Shown: positions 19,762-30,354, counted from the first letter of the stretch. The stretch is 64,000 nt of DNA from Streptomyces sp. NBC_00557 (GCF_036345995.1 NZ_CP107796.1:6820001-6884000), one strand, 5' to 3'. Notes: generated by a model from the sequence alone, not told the origin. A program made the numbers and translations.

Positions 19762-21024
19762 GTGAGTACCTTCCAGGCCCCCAAGGGCACCTATGACCTG
19801 CTGCCGCCGGACTCGGCCAAGTACCTGGCGGTCCGCGAGGCGATCGCCGCTCCGTTGCGCAACTCCGGCTACGGCTACATCGAGACGCCCGGCTTCGAGA
19901 ACGCCGAGCTGTTCGCGCGCGGGGTCGGCGAGTCCACCGACATCGTGACCAAGGAGATGTACGCCTTCGAGACCAAGGGCGGCGACAAGCTCGCCCTGCG
20001 CCCCGAGGGCACCGCCTCCGTGCTGCGCGCGGCCCTGGAGGCCAACCTGCACAAGGCGGGCAACCTCCCGGTCAAGCTGTGGTACTCGGGCTCGTACTAC
20101 CGCTACGAGAAGCCGCAGAAGGGCCGCTACCGCCACTTCTCCCAGGTCGGCGCCGAGGCGATCGGCGCGGAGGACCCGGCGCTCGACGCCGAGCTGATCA
20201 TCCTGGCCGACCAGGCGTACCGCTCTCTGGGCCTCAGCCGGTTCCGGATCCTGCTGAACAGCCTGGGCGACAAGGAGTGCCGGCCGGTGTACCGGACCGC
20301 GCTGCAGGACTTCCTGCGCGGCCTGGACCTCGACGAGGACACCCGGCGCCGCGTCGACATCAACCCCCTGCGGGTGCTGGACGACAAGCGTGAGTCGGTG
20401 CAGAAGCAGCTCACCGGCGCCCCGCTGCTGCGCGACTACCTGTGCGACGCCTGCAAGGCGTACCACGAGGAGGTCCGCGAGCTGATCACGGCGGCGGGCG
20501 TGGCCTTCGAGGACGACCCGAAGCTGGTGCGCGGTCTGGACTACTACACCCGCACCACCTTCGAGTTCGTGCACGACGGGCTGGGCTCGCAGTCCGCGGT
20601 CGGCGGCGGTGGCCGCTACGACGGCCTGTCCGAGATGATCGGCGGCCCCGCGCTGCCGTCGGTCGGCTGGGCCCTCGGCGTCGACCGCACGGTCCTCGCC
20701 CTGGAGGCGGAGGGCGTGGAGCTGGACCTGCCGTCCGCCACGTCGGTCTACGCCGTCCCGCTCGGCGAGGAGGCCCGCCGCGTGCTGTTCGCCAAGGTCA
20801 CCGAGCTGCGCAAGGTCGGCATCGCCGCGGACTTCAGTTACGGCGGCAAGGGCCTGAAGGGCGCCATGAAGAACGCCAACCGCAGCGGCGCCCGGTACAC
20901 GATCGTGGCCGGCGAGCGCGATCTCGCCGAGGGCGTCGTCCAGCTCAAGGACATGGACTCCGGCGAGCAGACGGCGATCGGCGTGAACGAGATCGTGGCG
21001 GAACTGGAGTCCCGGCTCGGCTAG
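19762..21024 (+). CDS. hisS: Histidyl-tRNA synthetase
   Basis: Class II synthetase that charges tRNA-His. The 420-residue protein starts with [18 protein letters not shown] and has motif 2 ([16 protein letters not shown]), the histidine-specific motifs [13 protein letters not shown] and GGGGRYDGL, motif 3 around [11 protein letters not shown], and a C-terminal anticodon-binding domain with [13 protein letters not shown]. Chosen start GTG 19762, because upstream in-frame starts lie inside the preceding gene. Confidence 0.97.
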   Translation: MSTFQAPKGTYDLLPPDSAKYLAVREAIAAPLRNSGYGYIETPGFENAELFARGVGESTDIVTKEMYAFETKGGDKLALRPEGTASVLRAALEANLHKAGNLPVKLWYSGSYYRYEKPQKGRYRHFSQVGAEAIGAEDPALDAELIILADQAYRSLGLSRFRILLNSLGDKECRPVYRTALQDFLRGLDLDEDTRRRVDINPLRVLDDKRESVQKQLTGAPLLRDYLCDACKAYHEEVRELITAAGVAFEDDPKLVRGLDYYTRTTFEFVHDGLGSQSAVGGGGRYDGLSEMIGGPALPSVGWALGVDRTVLALEAEGVELDLPSATSVYAVPLGEEARRVLFAKVTELRKVGIAADFSYGGKGLKGAMKNANRSGARYTIVAGERDLAEGVVQLKDMDSGEQTAIGVNEIVAELESRLG

Positions 21025-21033
21025 CCGAGCGGT

Positions 21034-21067
21034 ACGGGAGGGCGCCGCGGACCCGGCGCCCTCCCGT
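21034..21067 (+). terminator. Terminator after hisS
   Basis: A 13-bp perfect stem, ACGGGAGGGCGCC at 21034-21046 against 21055-21067, with an 8-nt loop. From here to 21344 there is no supported gene, only a CACAAT -10-like box at about 21290 ahead of the VKOR gene. Confidence 0.75.
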
Positions 21068-21344
21068 GGTCCGCCCTCCGGGTGGCCGTCAACTCCGCGG
21101 GCGTCGATTCCTCCTGGAGGACGATTTCCCACAGGATCTCCACGCGCGCGTGGCCGTCGCCGGGCCCGTGCGAGGACGGACGCCGGTGACGGCCCCGCAC
21201 GGCTCGATCAGCGGCCGGAACCGAACGCTCCGTGCCTGCCGTGCGTACGTCCTTATGTGCTTCGAACGGTGCCCGCACACGTGCGTGCGGCACAATGAGC
21301 CATGCCCGAAGATGGTCCAGCTCTCAAGTGACGGAATCGGCGTG

Positions 21345-22001
21345 ATGAGCAAGACGACAGTCAACGACGTCTCCACGGAGTCGGGTCCCGAGCGCGCCGC
21401 CGACGGCCCGCGCACGGTGGGCGGCAGCCGTGCCTTCGCCCTGCTGCTCGTGATCACCGGAGCGGCCGGACTGCTGGCCGCCTGGGTCATCACGCTCGAC
21501 AAGAACAAGATCCTCGAGGCGAAGCTCGCCGGGAAGACGTTCACGCCGGGGTGCAGCGTCAACCCGATCGTGTCCTGCGGCAGCGTCATGGAGAGCAAGC
21601 AGGCGGCGGCCTTCGGCTTCCCGAACCCCTGGCTCGGCCTGGTCTGCTACGGCATCGTCGTCTGCGTCGGCATGAGCCTGCTCGCCCGCGCCCGCTTCCC
21701 GCGCTGGTACTGGCTGACCTTCAACTTCGGCACGCTGTTCGGCGTCGCGTTCTGCACCTGGCTGCAGTTCCAGTCCCTGTACCGGATCAACGCGCTGTGC
21801 CTGTGGTGCTCGCTGGCCTGGGTCGCCACGATCACCATGTTCTGGTACGTCACCTCGTTCAACGTCCGCAACGACTTCCTGCCCGCACCGCGCTGGCTGA
21901 AGTCGTTCTTCGGCGAGTTCACCTGGGTGGTGCCGGTCACGCACTGCGGCATCATCGCCATGCTGATCCTGACCCGGTGGGGCAGCCAGCTCTGGGCCTG
22001 A
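21345..22001 (+). CDS. Vitamin K epoxide reductase (VKOR) family membrane oxidoreductase
   Basis: An integral membrane protein that, in the actinobacterial family, reoxidises a DsbA-like protein by passing electrons to a quinone, so making disulfides in exported proteins. The 218-residue protein has four to five helices, the redox-active C152-L-W-C155 in a helix, and the loop pair C70 and C78 (GCSVNPIVSCGSV). There is no fused thioredoxin domain. The start ATG 21345 (or GTG 21342) has a weak GGAA site. No DsbA partner is in the window. Confidence 0.9.
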   Translation: MSKTTVNDVSTESGPERAADGPRTVGGSRAFALLLVITGAAGLLAAWVITLDKNKILEAKLAGKTFTPGCSVNPIVSCGSVMESKQAAAFGFPNPWLGLVCYGIVVCVGMSLLARARFPRWYWLTFNFGTLFGVAFCTWLQFQSLYRINALCLWCSLAWVATITMFWYVTSFNVRNDFLPAPRWLKSFFGEFTWVVPVTHCGIIAMLILTRWGSQLWA

Positions 22002-22033
22002 CCGGGCCGGGCGGCGTTGTCAGTGCCGTGATT

Positions 22034-22039
22034 TAGGGT
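22034..22039 (+). promoter_or_regulatory. Likely -10 element for leaderless rarA (TAGGGT)
   Basis: TAGGGT ends 6 nt before the rarA GTG at 22046 and no Shine-Dalgarno is present, as expected for a leaderless mRNA. Confidence 0.45.
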
Positions 22040-22045
22040 TTCAGC

Positions 22046-23455
22046 GTGGAACCCGACCTGTTCACCGCCGCAGCAGAAGAACGCCAGGAGAAGGACCCGG
22101 CCGCGAGCCCCCTGGCGGTACGGATGCGCCCGCGCACGCTGGACGAGGTGGTGGGCCAGCAGCATCTTCTGAAGCCCGGCTCCCCGCTGCGCCGGCTGGT
22201 CGGCGAGGGCTCGGACCAGAGGGGCGGGGCCGCAGGCCCCTCCGGCAAGGGCGGTGGCGGGAGCCGGGTGGGACCGGCAGGACCGTCCTCGGTGATCCTC
22301 TGGGGCCCGCCCGGCACCGGCAAGACCACGCTGGCGTACGTGGTCTCCAAAACGACGAACAAGCGGTTCGTGGAGCTGTCCGCGATCACCGCCGGCGTCA
22401 AGGAGGTCCGCGCGGTCATCGACGGGGCCCGCCGCGCCACCGGCGGCTTCGGCAAGGAGACCGTCCTCTTCCTGGACGAGATCCACCGTTTCAGCAAGGC
22501 CCAGCAGGACTCCCTCCTGCCCGCGGTGGAGAACCGCTGGGTCACCCTCATCGCGGCCACCACCGAGAACCCGTACTTCTCGGTGATCTCGCCGCTGCTC
22601 TCCCGCTCCCTCCTGCTCACCCTCGAACCCCTCACCGACGACGACATCCGCGGCCTGCTCAGGCGCGCGCTGACCGACGAGCGCGGTCTGAAGAGCGCCG
22701 TCGGCCTCCCCGAGGACACCGAGGCGCACCTGCTCCGCATCGCCGGCGGCGACGCCCGCCGGGCCCTCACCGCCCTGGAGGCCGCCGCCGGAGCCGCCCT
22801 GGACAAGGGCGAGAGCGAGATCAGCCTGGAGACGCTGGAGCAGACGGTCGACCGGGCGGCAGTGAAGTACGACCGCGACGGCGACCAGCACTACGACGTC
22901 GCCAGCGCCCTGATCAAGTCCATCCGGGGCTCCGACGTGGACGCGGCCCTGCACTACCTGGCCCGCATGATCGAGGCCGGCGAGGACCCCCGCTTCATCG
23001 CCCGGCGCCTGATGATCTCCGCGAGCGAGGACATCGGCCTGGCCGACCCGCACGCGCTGCCCCTCGCGGTCGCCGCCGCCCAGGCCGTCGCCATGATCGG
23101 CTTCCCCGAGGCGGCCCTCACCCTCAGCCACGCCACCATCGCCCTCGCGCTCGCCCCGAAGTCCAACTCGGCGACGACCGCGATCGGCGCCGCCCTGGAG
23201 GACGTACGCAAGGGCCTGGCCGGCCCGGTGCCGCCCCATCTGCGCGACGGGCACTACAAGGGCGCGGCGAAACTCGGCCACGCGCAGGGCTACGTCTACC
23301 CGCACGACCTGCCCGAGGGCATCGCCGAGCAGCAGTACGCCCCGGACGCCCTGAAGGACCGCGAGTACTACACCCCGGGCCGGCACGGCGCCGAGGCGCG
23401 GTACGCGGACGCGGTGGAGTGGACCCGCAAGCACCTCGGTCGCAGGCGGTCCTGA
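22046..23455 (+). CDS. rarA: Replication-associated recombination protein RarA (MgsA/WRNIP1 family AAA+ ATPase)
   Basis: Acts at stalled replication forks. The 469-residue protein has the family motif [16 protein letters not shown], Walker [12 protein letters not shown], Walker [11 protein letters not shown], sensor 1 AATTENP and the C-terminal tetramerisation region with [12 protein letters not shown] and [10 protein letters not shown]. Compared with E. coli RarA it carries a Gly/Ser/Ala-rich insert at about residues 54-80, just before the first beta strand of the ATPase core. Probably leaderless from GTG 22046. Confidence 0.95.
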   Translation: MEPDLFTAAAEERQEKDPAASPLAVRMRPRTLDEVVGQQHLLKPGSPLRRLVGEGSDQRGGAAGPSGKGGGGSRVGPAGPSSVILWGPPGTGKTTLAYVVSKTTNKRFVELSAITAGVKEVRAVIDGARRATGGFGKETVLFLDEIHRFSKAQQDSLLPAVENRWVTLIAATTENPYFSVISPLLSRSLLLTLEPLTDDDIRGLLRRALTDERGLKSAVGLPEDTEAHLLRIAGGDARRALTALEAAAGAALDKGESEISLETLEQTVDRAAVKYDRDGDQHYDVASALIKSIRGSDVDAALHYLARMIEAGEDPRFIARRLMISASEDIGLADPHALPLAVAAAQAVAMIGFPEAALTLSHATIALALAPKSNSATTAIGAALEDVRKGLAGPVPPHLRDGHYKGAAKLGHAQGYVYPHDLPEGIAEQQYAPDALKDREYYTPGRHGAEARYADAVEWTRKHLGRRRS

Positions 23456-23463
23456 GCGCCCTG

Positions 23464-23469
23464 TAGACT
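23464..23469 (+). promoter_or_regulatory. Putative rpsD -10 element (TAGACT)
   Basis: TAGACT follows the rarA stop directly. RNA would begin near 23476, leaving a leader of about 285 nt before the rpsD GTG at 23761. Confidence 0.45.
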
Positions 23470-23475
23470 TGCCCG

Positions 23476-23760
23476 AAGTGCTGAGTCCCGTGCAGTCAGA
23501 GCGGGACACCCAGCCGGAACCCACGGCCGTCAGGACGCGCGGTTCCAGGAGCGTCGCGCACCGTCGAACGGTGTCGCGGGCAGCCCACCACCCCTCGGAA
23601 TCCCGGGACGGTCGGTGGGCCACTCGCGTGCTGCACGTATGTGCCCAGACCAGGGGAGCGGCTGCCCGGCAGGTCCCAGCGGACCCGGCGGGTTTCCCCG
23701 GCTGCGGATGCGACCTCCCTCAACACTGACGAGCCGAACACTACGAAAGAGATTGAGACA
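23476..23760 (+). promoter_or_regulatory. Long structured 5' leader of rpsD
   Basis: The ~285-nt leader has no supported ORF but has stems: GTCCCG 23485-23490 with CGGGAC 23502-23507, and GGAACC 23516-23521 with GGTTCC 23541-23546. S4 represses its own synthesis through a leader structure in E. coli and Bacillus. A similar control here is inference, since the Bacillus-type S4 leader fold was not recognised. Confidence 0.4.
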
Positions 23761-24375
23761 GTGGCGAACCAGTCCCGCCCGAAGGTCAAGAAGTCGCGTG
23801 CCCTCGGCATCGCACTGACCCCGAAGGCCGTCAAGTACTTCGAGGCCCGCCCCTACCCGCCGGGTGAGCACGGCCGCGGCCGCAAGCAGAACTCGGACTA
23901 CAAGGTCCGTCTGCTGGAGAAGCAGCGTCTGCGCGCGCAGTACGACATCTCCGAGCGCCAGCTGGTCCGCGCCTACGAGCGTGCGGCCAAGGTCCAGGGC
24001 AAGACCGGTGAGGCCCTGATCGTGGAGCTCGAGCGCCGTCTCGACGCCCTGGTCCTGCGTTCGGGCATCGCCCGCACCATCTACCAGGCCCGTCAGATGG
24101 TCGTCCACGGCCACATCCAGGTCAACGGCCAGAAGGTCGACAAGCCGTCCTTCCGTGTCCGTCCGGACGACGTCGTGCAGGTCCGCGACCGCTCCAAGGA
24201 CAAGACGCTCTTCCAGATCGCCCGCGAGGGTGGCTTCGCCCCCGAGGGTGAGACCCCGCGCTACCTGCAGGTGAACCTCAAGGCCCTGGCGTTCCGCCTG
24301 GACCGCGAGCCGAACCGCAAGGAGATCCCGGTGATCTGCGACGAGCAGCTCGTCGTCGAGTACTACGCCCGCTGA
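23761..24375 (+). CDS. rpsD: 30S ribosomal protein S4
   Basis: Primary 16S rRNA-binding protein and assembly initiator. The 204-residue protein has the S4 RNA-binding domain ([32 protein letters not shown]). The N-terminal region lacks the four-cysteine zinc motif seen in C+ S4 proteins, so this is the zinc-free form. The GTG at 23761 gives the standard [14 protein letters not shown] start. It stands alone rather than in an alpha operon. Confidence 0.97.
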   Translation: MANQSRPKVKKSRALGIALTPKAVKYFEARPYPPGEHGRGRKQNSDYKVRLLEKQRLRAQYDISERQLVRAYERAAKVQGKTGEALIVELERRLDALVLRSGIARTIYQARQMVVHGHIQVNGQKVDKPSFRVRPDDVVQVRDRSKDKTLFQIAREGGFAPEGETPRYLQVNLKALAFRLDREPNRKEIPVICDEQLVVEYYAR

Positions 24376-24400
24376 CCCAGGCGACCGCGTAACACCGCAG

Positions 24401-24444
24401 CCCGCCGTCTCCCCGCCCTCCGGGCGAGGGAGGCGGCGGGTTTT
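24401..24444 (+). terminator. Terminator after rpsD
   Basis: An imperfect stem of about 17 bp (24401-24419 against 24422-24440, outer part CCCGCCG/CGGCGGG) followed by TTTT at 24441-24444, the only clear U-tract terminator of this kind in the window. Confidence 0.8.
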
Positions 24445-24503
24445 CGCATGGGGCGGCCTTCCGGCGGTGCGCGCCGTGCCCACCGCCGGAAGGACGGCCG
24501 CTC

Positions 24504-26696
24504 TCAGGGCGCGGGCCGGCGGGGACTCGGCGCGCCCCGCGTCGGAGCCGCGTCGTGCCGCGGCCCCGTGCCCCTTCGGGGCGCCCTGTCCGGCGGCGCC
24601 GCTCCCCGCGGGGCCGGCAGCGCCCCCAGCGGCCGTACCGCACCCCGCTGCAGCGCACGGGCCACGGCCTCCGCGCGCTCCAGCCGGGCCCCCTCCCGTA
24701 CGCACTCGTCGTACCGCGCGTCCCCCAGCGCTTGCCGTGCGAGCGCCTCGCAGTGTTCGTGCGGGGCGTTGTAGTGCGCCGAGCCGAACAGCGGCAGCCC
24801 CACCGACGGCCACATCCGGCCCGCCGCGCCCTGGAGCCGCGCGGCCTCGGCCGGCTCGCCCTGCGTCGCCGTCACCAGCGCCAGCAGCTCCAGCGCCAGC
24901 ACGGAGCCGAGCAGGTCGTGGAAGGCGTGCGCGTTGCGCAGGCACTCCCCGAGCAGTTCCCGCGCCCTGTCCTGGGCACCGTCCCGCCAGGCCGCGTACG
25001 CCAGCACGTACAGCGCGTAGGAGCGGGCCCAGCGCTCCCCGTGGTCCTCGCACACCCGGCGCGCGTCCTCGCACAGCCGGACCGCGTCCGCGAGGTCGCC
25101 CTGGAAGGCCCGTGCCATCGCCAGCTCCACCTGGCCCATCAGCACATTGCTGTTGAGTTCGCCGATCTCGTGATAGCGCGCGAGCGCCGACCGCAGCAGG
25201 GTCTCCGCGCGGGCCATGTCATCACTGACCAGCGCCAGACAGCCGGTGCGGTGCTCGGCGTACGCCACCGCCGTGGCGTCCGCGACCCGCTCGGCCTGCT
25301 CCCGGCACTCCCGCAGCGCCGCCAGCGCGAGCACGGTGTCGCCCTGGAGGATCGCCACGTACCCGAGCACCCACAGCGCCTTCAGCCGCGACTGCTCGTA
25401 GCCCGACTCCAGTTCCACGCTGCGGGTCAGCCAGCGGCGGCCCTCCGCGAGCCGTCCGCAGCCGACCCAGCAGAACCACAGCGACCCCGCCAGGTACTGC
25501 CCGAGGTGGGCCTCGTCCGGCTCGGTCAGACAGAACTCCAGGGCGGCCCGCAGATTGGGCAGCTCCGCCTCGACGCGCGCGGCGACCTCACCCTGCCGGG
25601 GCGAGAACCAGTCCAGCTCGCACCAGGTCGCCAGCCCCAGGTACCAGTCCCGGTGCCGCCTGCGCAGCCGGCCCGCGTCCCCGACGGCCTCCAGCCACTC
25701 GGCGCCGTAGGCCCGGACCGTGTCCAGCATCCGGTAGCGGGGCCCGGCCGGGCTCTCCTCGCGGGTCACCACCGACTGGCACACCAGCTCCGACAGTACG
25801 TCCAGGACGTCCTCGGCGGGCAGCCCGTCCCCGCTGCACACGTACTCGGCCGCCTCCAGGTCGAAGGTCTGCGCGAACACCGAAAGACGGGCCCACAGCA
25901 GCCGCTCGGCCGGCGTGCACAGCTCATGGCTCCAGCCGATCGCCGTGCGCAGCGTCTGGTGGCGCGCCGGAGGCCCGCCGGGCACGGACGCCGGGCCGGA
26001 GCCCGCCGTCAGCAGCCGGAACCGGTCGTCCAGCCGCTGCAGCAGCTGTTCCGGGGACAGCGCCCGCAGCCGTCCGGCGGCCAGCTCCAGCGCCAGCGGG
26101 ATCCCCTCCAGACGCCGGCACAGCTCCCGCACCGCGGGGCCGTCGGCGACCTCCAGCCCCTGCTCCCGCGCCCGGTCCGTGAACAGCCGCACCGCGTCGT
26201 CCTCGCCCAGCGGCGCCAGCGGGAACAGCCGCTCGCCCGCCAGCCCCAGCGGACGCCGGCCCACGCCCAGCACGCGCAGGTCCGGCAGCTTCCGCAGCAA
26301 CTCCGCCGCCAACTCGGCGCAGGCGTCCGCCAGATGCTCGAACCCGTCCAGCACCAGCAGGACCGGCCGGCCGGCGAGATGCTCCAGCAGGATCTGCCGG
26401 GGCGACCGCGAGGTGTGGTCGGTCAGGCCCAGCGCCTCCACCACCGCGTACTCCACGAACTGCGGATCACGCACCGGGGCCAGCTCCACCCGTCCGGAGA
26501 CGGACTCCCACCCGGCGGCGACCTGCGCGGCCAGCCGGGACTTGCCGACCCCGCCGACCCCGGTCACGGTGACCAGCCGCGCCCCGGCGAGCGCGTCCGC
26601 CAGCCCGGCCAGCTCGGCCGAGCGCCCGACGAAGGTGGTCAGTTCGAGGGGCGGATCGCCGTCGGAGAGGGGATCCGCGCGCTGAGGACCTCGCAT
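24504..26696 (-). CDS. STAND-type (NB-ARC-like) ATPase with TPR-like repeats; no DNA-binding domain seen
   Basis: A 730-residue regulator-like protein. After a short lead it has LTTFVGRSAEL, Walker A TGVGGVGKSRLA, Walker B PVLLVLDGFEHL, the GLPLALELAA-like GIPLALELAAGRLR motif and then ~350 residues of helical TPR-like repeats. Streptomyces relatives normally couple this core to an N-terminal SARP or C-terminal LuxR HTH. Neither is visible here and the C-terminus ends in an Arg/Pro/Ala-rich tail. ATG 26696 is preferred to upstream in-frame starts because the conserved domain begins soon after. TACGCT on the minus strand at 26711-26706 could be a -10 box for a near-leaderless mRNA. Target unknown. 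Confidence 0.8.
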   Translation of the reverse strand: MRGPQRADPLSDGDPPLELTTFVGRSAELAGLADALAGARLVTVTGVGGVGKSRLAAQVAAGWESVSGRVELAPVRDPQFVEYAVVEALGLTDHTSRSPRQILLEHLAGRPVLLVLDGFEHLADACAELAAELLRKLPDLRVLGVGRRPLGLAGERLFPLAPLGEDDAVRLFTDRAREQGLEVADGPAVRELCRRLEGIPLALELAAGRLRALSPEQLLQRLDDRFRLLTAGSGPASVPGGPPARHQTLRTAIGWSHELCTPAERLLWARLSVFAQTFDLEAAEYVCSGDGLPAEDVLDVLSELVCQSVVTREESPAGPRYRMLDTVRAYGAEWLEAVGDAGRLRRRHRDWYLGLATWCELDWFSPRQGEVAARVEAELPNLRAALEFCLTEPDEAHLGQYLAGSLWFCWVGCGRLAEGRRWLTRSVELESGYEQSRLKALWVLGYVAILQGDTVLALAALRECREQAERVADATAVAYAEHRTGCLALVSDDMARAETLLRSALARYHEIGELNSNVLMGQVELAMARAFQGDLADAVRLCEDARRVCEDHGERWARSYALYVLAYAAWRDGAQDRARELLGECLRNAHAFHDLLGSVLALELLALVTATQGEPAEAARLQGAAGRMWPSVGLPLFGSAHYNAPHEHCEALARQALGDARYDECVREGARLERAEAVARALQRGAVRPLGALPAPRGAAPPDRAPRRGTGPRHDAAPTRGAPSPRRPAP

Positions 26697-26799
26697 GGGA
26701 CACGGAGCGTACTGAACCGTGTGCAGGGCGTACAATCGCTTTCCGCAACTCCGTCCCCGCCGCCCGGTAATCCGGTACGGAGCCCAGGCCCCGGCGCGA

Positions 26800-26805
26800 T
26801 AGGCT
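26800..26805 (+). promoter_or_regulatory. Putative -10 element (TAGGCT) for the DUF948-alaS unit
   Basis: TAGGCT matches the Streptomyces -10 pattern and would give a ~46-nt leader before 26858. It lies in the 161-bp divergent gap with the STAND gene. Confidence 0.45.
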
Positions 26806-26857
26806 CGGACTCGACTTTTTCGATGGTGAGGCACGTTTCAGGGAGCGGGTGCGCACA

Positions 26858-27283
26858 GTGTCCGGTGGAGAGGTGGCCGGGATCCTGGTGGCCGTCTTCT
26901 GGGCGATCCTGGTCTCCTTCCTCGCGGTGGCTCTCGCGAGGCTGGCCCAGACGCTCAAGGCGACCACCAAGCTGGTGGCGGACGTGACCGACCAGGCCGT
27001 CCCGCTGCTCGCCGACGCCTCCCAGGCGGTGCGGTCCGCGCAGACCCAGATCGACCGCGTCGACGCGATCGCCTCGGACGTCCAGGAGGTCACCTCCAAC
27101 GCCTCCGCGCTGTCGACCACGGTCGCCTCCACCTTCGGCGGCCCGCTGGTCAAGGTCGCGGCCTTCGGCTACGGCGTCCGCCGGGCGCTCGGCGGACGCA
27201 AGGAGGACGTGCCCGCGAAGGCGCCCCGGCGTACCGTGATCGTGGGCCGGACGGTCCCTGCCGCGCGACGCAAGCGGAAGTAA
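26858..27283 (+). CDS. DUF948 small membrane protein
   Basis: A 141-residue protein with one N-terminal membrane helix (about residues 5-25) followed by an amphipathic helical region with heptad-like spacing (VADVTDQAVPLLADASQAV) and a very basic C-terminus (AARRKRK). This is the DUF948 layout; function unknown. GTG 26858 is preferred to GTG 26849 because GGGAG at 26841-26845 is too close to the latter. It is followed by a second small protein and alaS in one probable operon. Confidence 0.78.
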   Translation: MSGGEVAGILVAVFWAILVSFLAVALARLAQTLKATTKLVADVTDQAVPLLADASQAVRSAQTQIDRVDAIASDVQEVTSNASALSTTVASTFGGPLVKVAAFGYGVRRALGGRKEDVPAKAPRRTVIVGRTVPAARRKRK

Positions 27284-27299
27284 GGACTGAGACCGAGCG

Positions 27300-27656
27300 A
27301 TGTTCCGCCGTACGTTCTGGTTCACCACCGGTGTCGCCGCCGGTGTGTGGGCCACCACCAAGGTCAACCGCAAGCTGAGGCAGCTGACCCCGGAGAGCCT
27401 CGCCGCGACCGCGGCGAACAAGGCCCTGGAGACCGGTCAGCGGCTCAAGGACCGCGCGGTGGGCTTCGCGCTCGACGTCCGCGACAACATGGCACAGCGG
27501 GAAGCCGAGCTGGAGGAGGCCCTGGGGATCCACGCGAACCCCGAACTGCCCTCGCCCCGCCGCTACGCCGCCATCGAGAACGACAGCGACAACCGCAGCA
27601 CACCGAAGTACATCGAAGCCCCGATGCACTCGTACAACCGGAATGAGGACCACTGA
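27300..27656 (+). CDS. Small conserved actinobacterial protein upstream of alaS (DUF6167-like)
   Basis: A 118-residue protein with a hydrophobic N-terminal segment ([19 protein letters not shown]), a helical middle, and a polar tail. I recognise it only as a conserved hypothetical protein found before alaS in Streptomyces; the DUF number is from memory. Its TGA overlaps the alaS ATG by one base, giving tight translational coupling to alanyl-tRNA synthetase. No function is visible. Confidence 0.7.
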   Translation: MFRRTFWFTTGVAAGVWATTKVNRKLRQLTPESLAATAANKALETGQRLKDRAVGFALDVRDNMAQREAELEEALGIHANPELPSPRRYAAIENDSDNRSTPKYIEAPMHSYNRNEDH

Positions 27657-30328
27657 TGGAGTCGGCCGAGATTCGCCGCCGCTGGCTGAGCTTCTTCGAG
27701 GAGCGCGGGCACACCGTCGTCCCTTCGGCGTCGCTCATCGCGGACGACCCGACTCTGCTCCTCGTCCCCGCCGGCATGGTGCCCTTCAAGCCCTACTTCC
27801 TGGGTGAGGTCAAGCCGCCGTTCCCGCGCGCCACCAGCGTGCAGAAGTGCGTGCGCACGCCCGACATCGAAGAGGTCGGCAAGACCACGCGGCACGGCAC
27901 GTTCTTCCAGATGTGCGGCAACTTCTCCTTCGGCGACTACTTCAAGGAAGGCGCCATCAAGCTCGCCTGGGAGCTGCTCACCACGCCCCAGGCCAAGGGC
28001 GGTTACGGCCTGGAGCCGGAGAAGCTCTGGATCACCGTCTACAAGGACGACGACGAGGCCGAGCGCATCTGGCACGAGGTCGTCGGCGTGCCCATGGAGC
28101 GCATCCAGCGCCTGGGCATGAAGGACAACTTCTGGTCCATGGGCGTGCCCGGCCCCTGCGGCCCCTGCTCCGAGATCAACTACGACCGCGGCCCCGAGTT
28201 CGGCGCCGAGGGCGGCCCCGCCGTCAACGACGAGCGGTACGTGGAGATCTGGAACCTCGTCTTCATGCAGTACGAGCGCGGCGAGGGCACCGGCAAGGAC
28301 AACTTCGAGATCCTCGGGGACCTGCCGAGCAAGAACATCGACACCGGCCTCGGGCTGGAGCGGCTCGCCATGATTCTGCAGGGCGTGCAGAACATGTACG
28401 AGATCGACACCTCCATGGCCGTCATCGACAAGGCCACCGAGCTGACCGGCGTCCGCTACGGCGACGCCCACGACTCGGACGTGTCCCTGCGCGTGGTCAC
28501 CGACCACATGCGCACCGCCACCATGCTCATCGGCGACGGCGTCACCCCCGGCAACGAGGGCCGCGGCTACGTCCTGCGCCGCATCATGCGCCGCGCCATC
28601 CGCAACATGCGCCTGCTCGGCGCCACCGGCCCGGTCGTCAAGGACCTCATCGACACCGTGATCGGCATGATGGGCCGGCAGTACCCCGAGCTGATCACCG
28701 ACCGCGAGCGCATCGAGAAGGTCGCCCTCGCCGAGGAGAACGCCTTCCTCAAGACGCTGAAGGCCGGCACCAACATCCTCGACACCGCCGTCACCGAGAC
28801 CAAGCAGTCCGGTGGCACGGTCCTGTCCGGCGAGAAGGCCTTCCTGCTCCACGACACCTGGGGCTTCCCGATCGACCTCACCCTGGAGATGGCCGCCGAG
28901 CAGGGGCTGTCCGTGGACGAGGAGGGCTTCCGCCGCCTGATGAAGGAGCAGCGGGAGCGCGCCAAGGCCGACGCCCAGGCCAAGAAGACCGGGCACGCCG
29001 ACATGGGCGCCTACCGCGAGATCGCCGACACGGCCGGCGCGACCGACTTCATCGGGTACACCGACACCGAGGGCGAGTCCACGATCGTCGGCCTGCTCGT
29101 GGACGGCGTCTCCTCGCCGGCCGCCACCGAGGGCGACGAGGTCGAGGTCGTCCTCGACCGCACCCCGTTCTACGCCGAGGGCGGCGGCCAGATCGGCGAC
29201 ACCGGCCGGATCAAGGTGGACTCGGGCGCCGTGATCGAGGTCCGCGACTGCCAGAAGCCGGTGCCGGGCGTGTACGTCCACAAGGGCGTCGTCCAGGTCG
29301 GCGAGGTGACCGTCGGCGCCAAGGCCCACGCCTCCATCGACGCCCGCCGCCGCAAGGCCATCGCCCGTGCCCACTCGGCCACCCACCTGACCCACCAGGC
29401 CCTGCGCGACGCCCTCGGCCCGACGGCCGCCCAGGCCGGTTCCGAGAACCAGCCCGGCCGCTTCCGCTTCGACTTCGGCTCCCCGTCCGCCGTGCCGCAG
29501 ACGGTGATGACCGACGTCGAGCAGAAGATCAACGAGGTGCTCGCCCGCGACCTGGACGTGCACGCCGAGATCATGGGGATCGACGAGGCCAAGAAGCAGG
29601 GCGCCATCGCCGAGTTCGGCGAGAAGTACGGCGAGCGGGTCCGCGTCGTGACCATCGGCGACTTCTCCAAGGAGCTGTGCGGCGGCACCCACGTGCACAA
29701 CACCGCCCAGCTGGGCCTGGTCAAGCTGCTCGGCGAGTCCTCCATCGGCTCGGGTGTGCGCCGTATCGAGGCCCTGGTCGGCGTGGACGCCTACCACTTC
29801 CTCGCCCGCGAGCACACGGTGGTCAACCAGCTGACCGAGCTGCTCAAGGGGCGCCCGGAGGAGCTGCCGGAGAAGGTCTCCTCGATGCTCGGCAAGCTGA
29901 AGGACGCCGAGAAGGAGATCGAGAAGTTCCGCGCCGAGAAGGTGCTCCAGGCCGCCGCCGGTCTCGCCGAGTCCGCCAAGGACGTCAGGGGCGTCGCACT
30001 GGTCACCGGTCAGGTGCCGGACGGCACCACGCCGGACGACCTGCGCAAGCTGGTCCTCGACGTACGCGGCCGCATCCAGGGCGGCCGGGCCGCCGTGGTC
30101 GCGCTCTTCACGGTCAACAACGGCAAGCCGCTGACCGTCATCGCCACCAACGAGGCCGCCCGCGAGCGCGGTCTCAAGGCCGGTGACCTGGTCCGTGCCG
30201 CCGCCAAGACCCTCGGCGGCGGCGGTGGCGGCAAGCCGGACGTGGCCCAGGGCGGCGGCCAGAACCCGGCCGCGGTCGGCGAGGCCGTGGACGCCGTCGA
30301 GCGCCTGGTCGCCGACACCGCCAAGTAA
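27656..30328 (+). CDS. alaS: Alanyl-tRNA synthetase
   Basis: Charges tRNA-Ala and edits mischarged Ser and Gly. The 890-residue protein has the class II core ([32 protein letters not shown]), the editing domain with zinc ligands in [12 protein letters not shown] and [11 protein letters not shown], a coiled-coil segment ([17 protein letters not shown]) and a C-Ala domain with a Gly-rich [15 protein letters not shown] tail, all in the usual order and length. The start overlaps the upstream stop. Confidence 0.98.
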   Translation: MESAEIRRRWLSFFEERGHTVVPSASLIADDPTLLLVPAGMVPFKPYFLGEVKPPFPRATSVQKCVRTPDIEEVGKTTRHGTFFQMCGNFSFGDYFKEGAIKLAWELLTTPQAKGGYGLEPEKLWITVYKDDDEAERIWHEVVGVPMERIQRLGMKDNFWSMGVPGPCGPCSEINYDRGPEFGAEGGPAVNDERYVEIWNLVFMQYERGEGTGKDNFEILGDLPSKNIDTGLGLERLAMILQGVQNMYEIDTSMAVIDKATELTGVRYGDAHDSDVSLRVVTDHMRTATMLIGDGVTPGNEGRGYVLRRIMRRAIRNMRLLGATGPVVKDLIDTVIGMMGRQYPELITDRERIEKVALAEENAFLKTLKAGTNILDTAVTETKQSGGTVLSGEKAFLLHDTWGFPIDLTLEMAAEQGLSVDEEGFRRLMKEQRERAKADAQAKKTGHADMGAYREIADTAGATDFIGYTDTEGESTIVGLLVDGVSSPAATEGDEVEVVLDRTPFYAEGGGQIGDTGRIKVDSGAVIEVRDCQKPVPGVYVHKGVVQVGEVTVGAKAHASIDARRRKAIARAHSATHLTHQALRDALGPTAAQAGSENQPGRFRFDFGSPSAVPQTVMTDVEQKINEVLARDLDVHAEIMGIDEAKKQGAIAEFGEKYGERVRVVTIGDFSKELCGGTHVHNTAQLGLVKLLGESSIGSGVRRIEALVGVDAYHFLAREHTVVNQLTELLKGRPEELPEKVSSMLGKLKDAEKEIEKFRAEKVLQAAAGLAESAKDVRGVALVTGQVPDGTTPDDLRKLVLDVRGRIQGGRAAVVALFTVNNGKPLTVIATNEAARERGLKAGDLVRAAAKTLGGGGGGKPDVAQGGGQNPAAVGEAVDAVERLVADTAK

Positions 30329-30354
30329 ACGGGCACGTAAGGAAACGGTCGGAC

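Noticed and set aside
21302..21331. Nine-codon upstream ORF (ATG at 21302) before the VKOR gene
   Set aside because: Possible leader peptide after a CACAAT box, but it has no regulatory residue run and no pairing structure; too weak to call.
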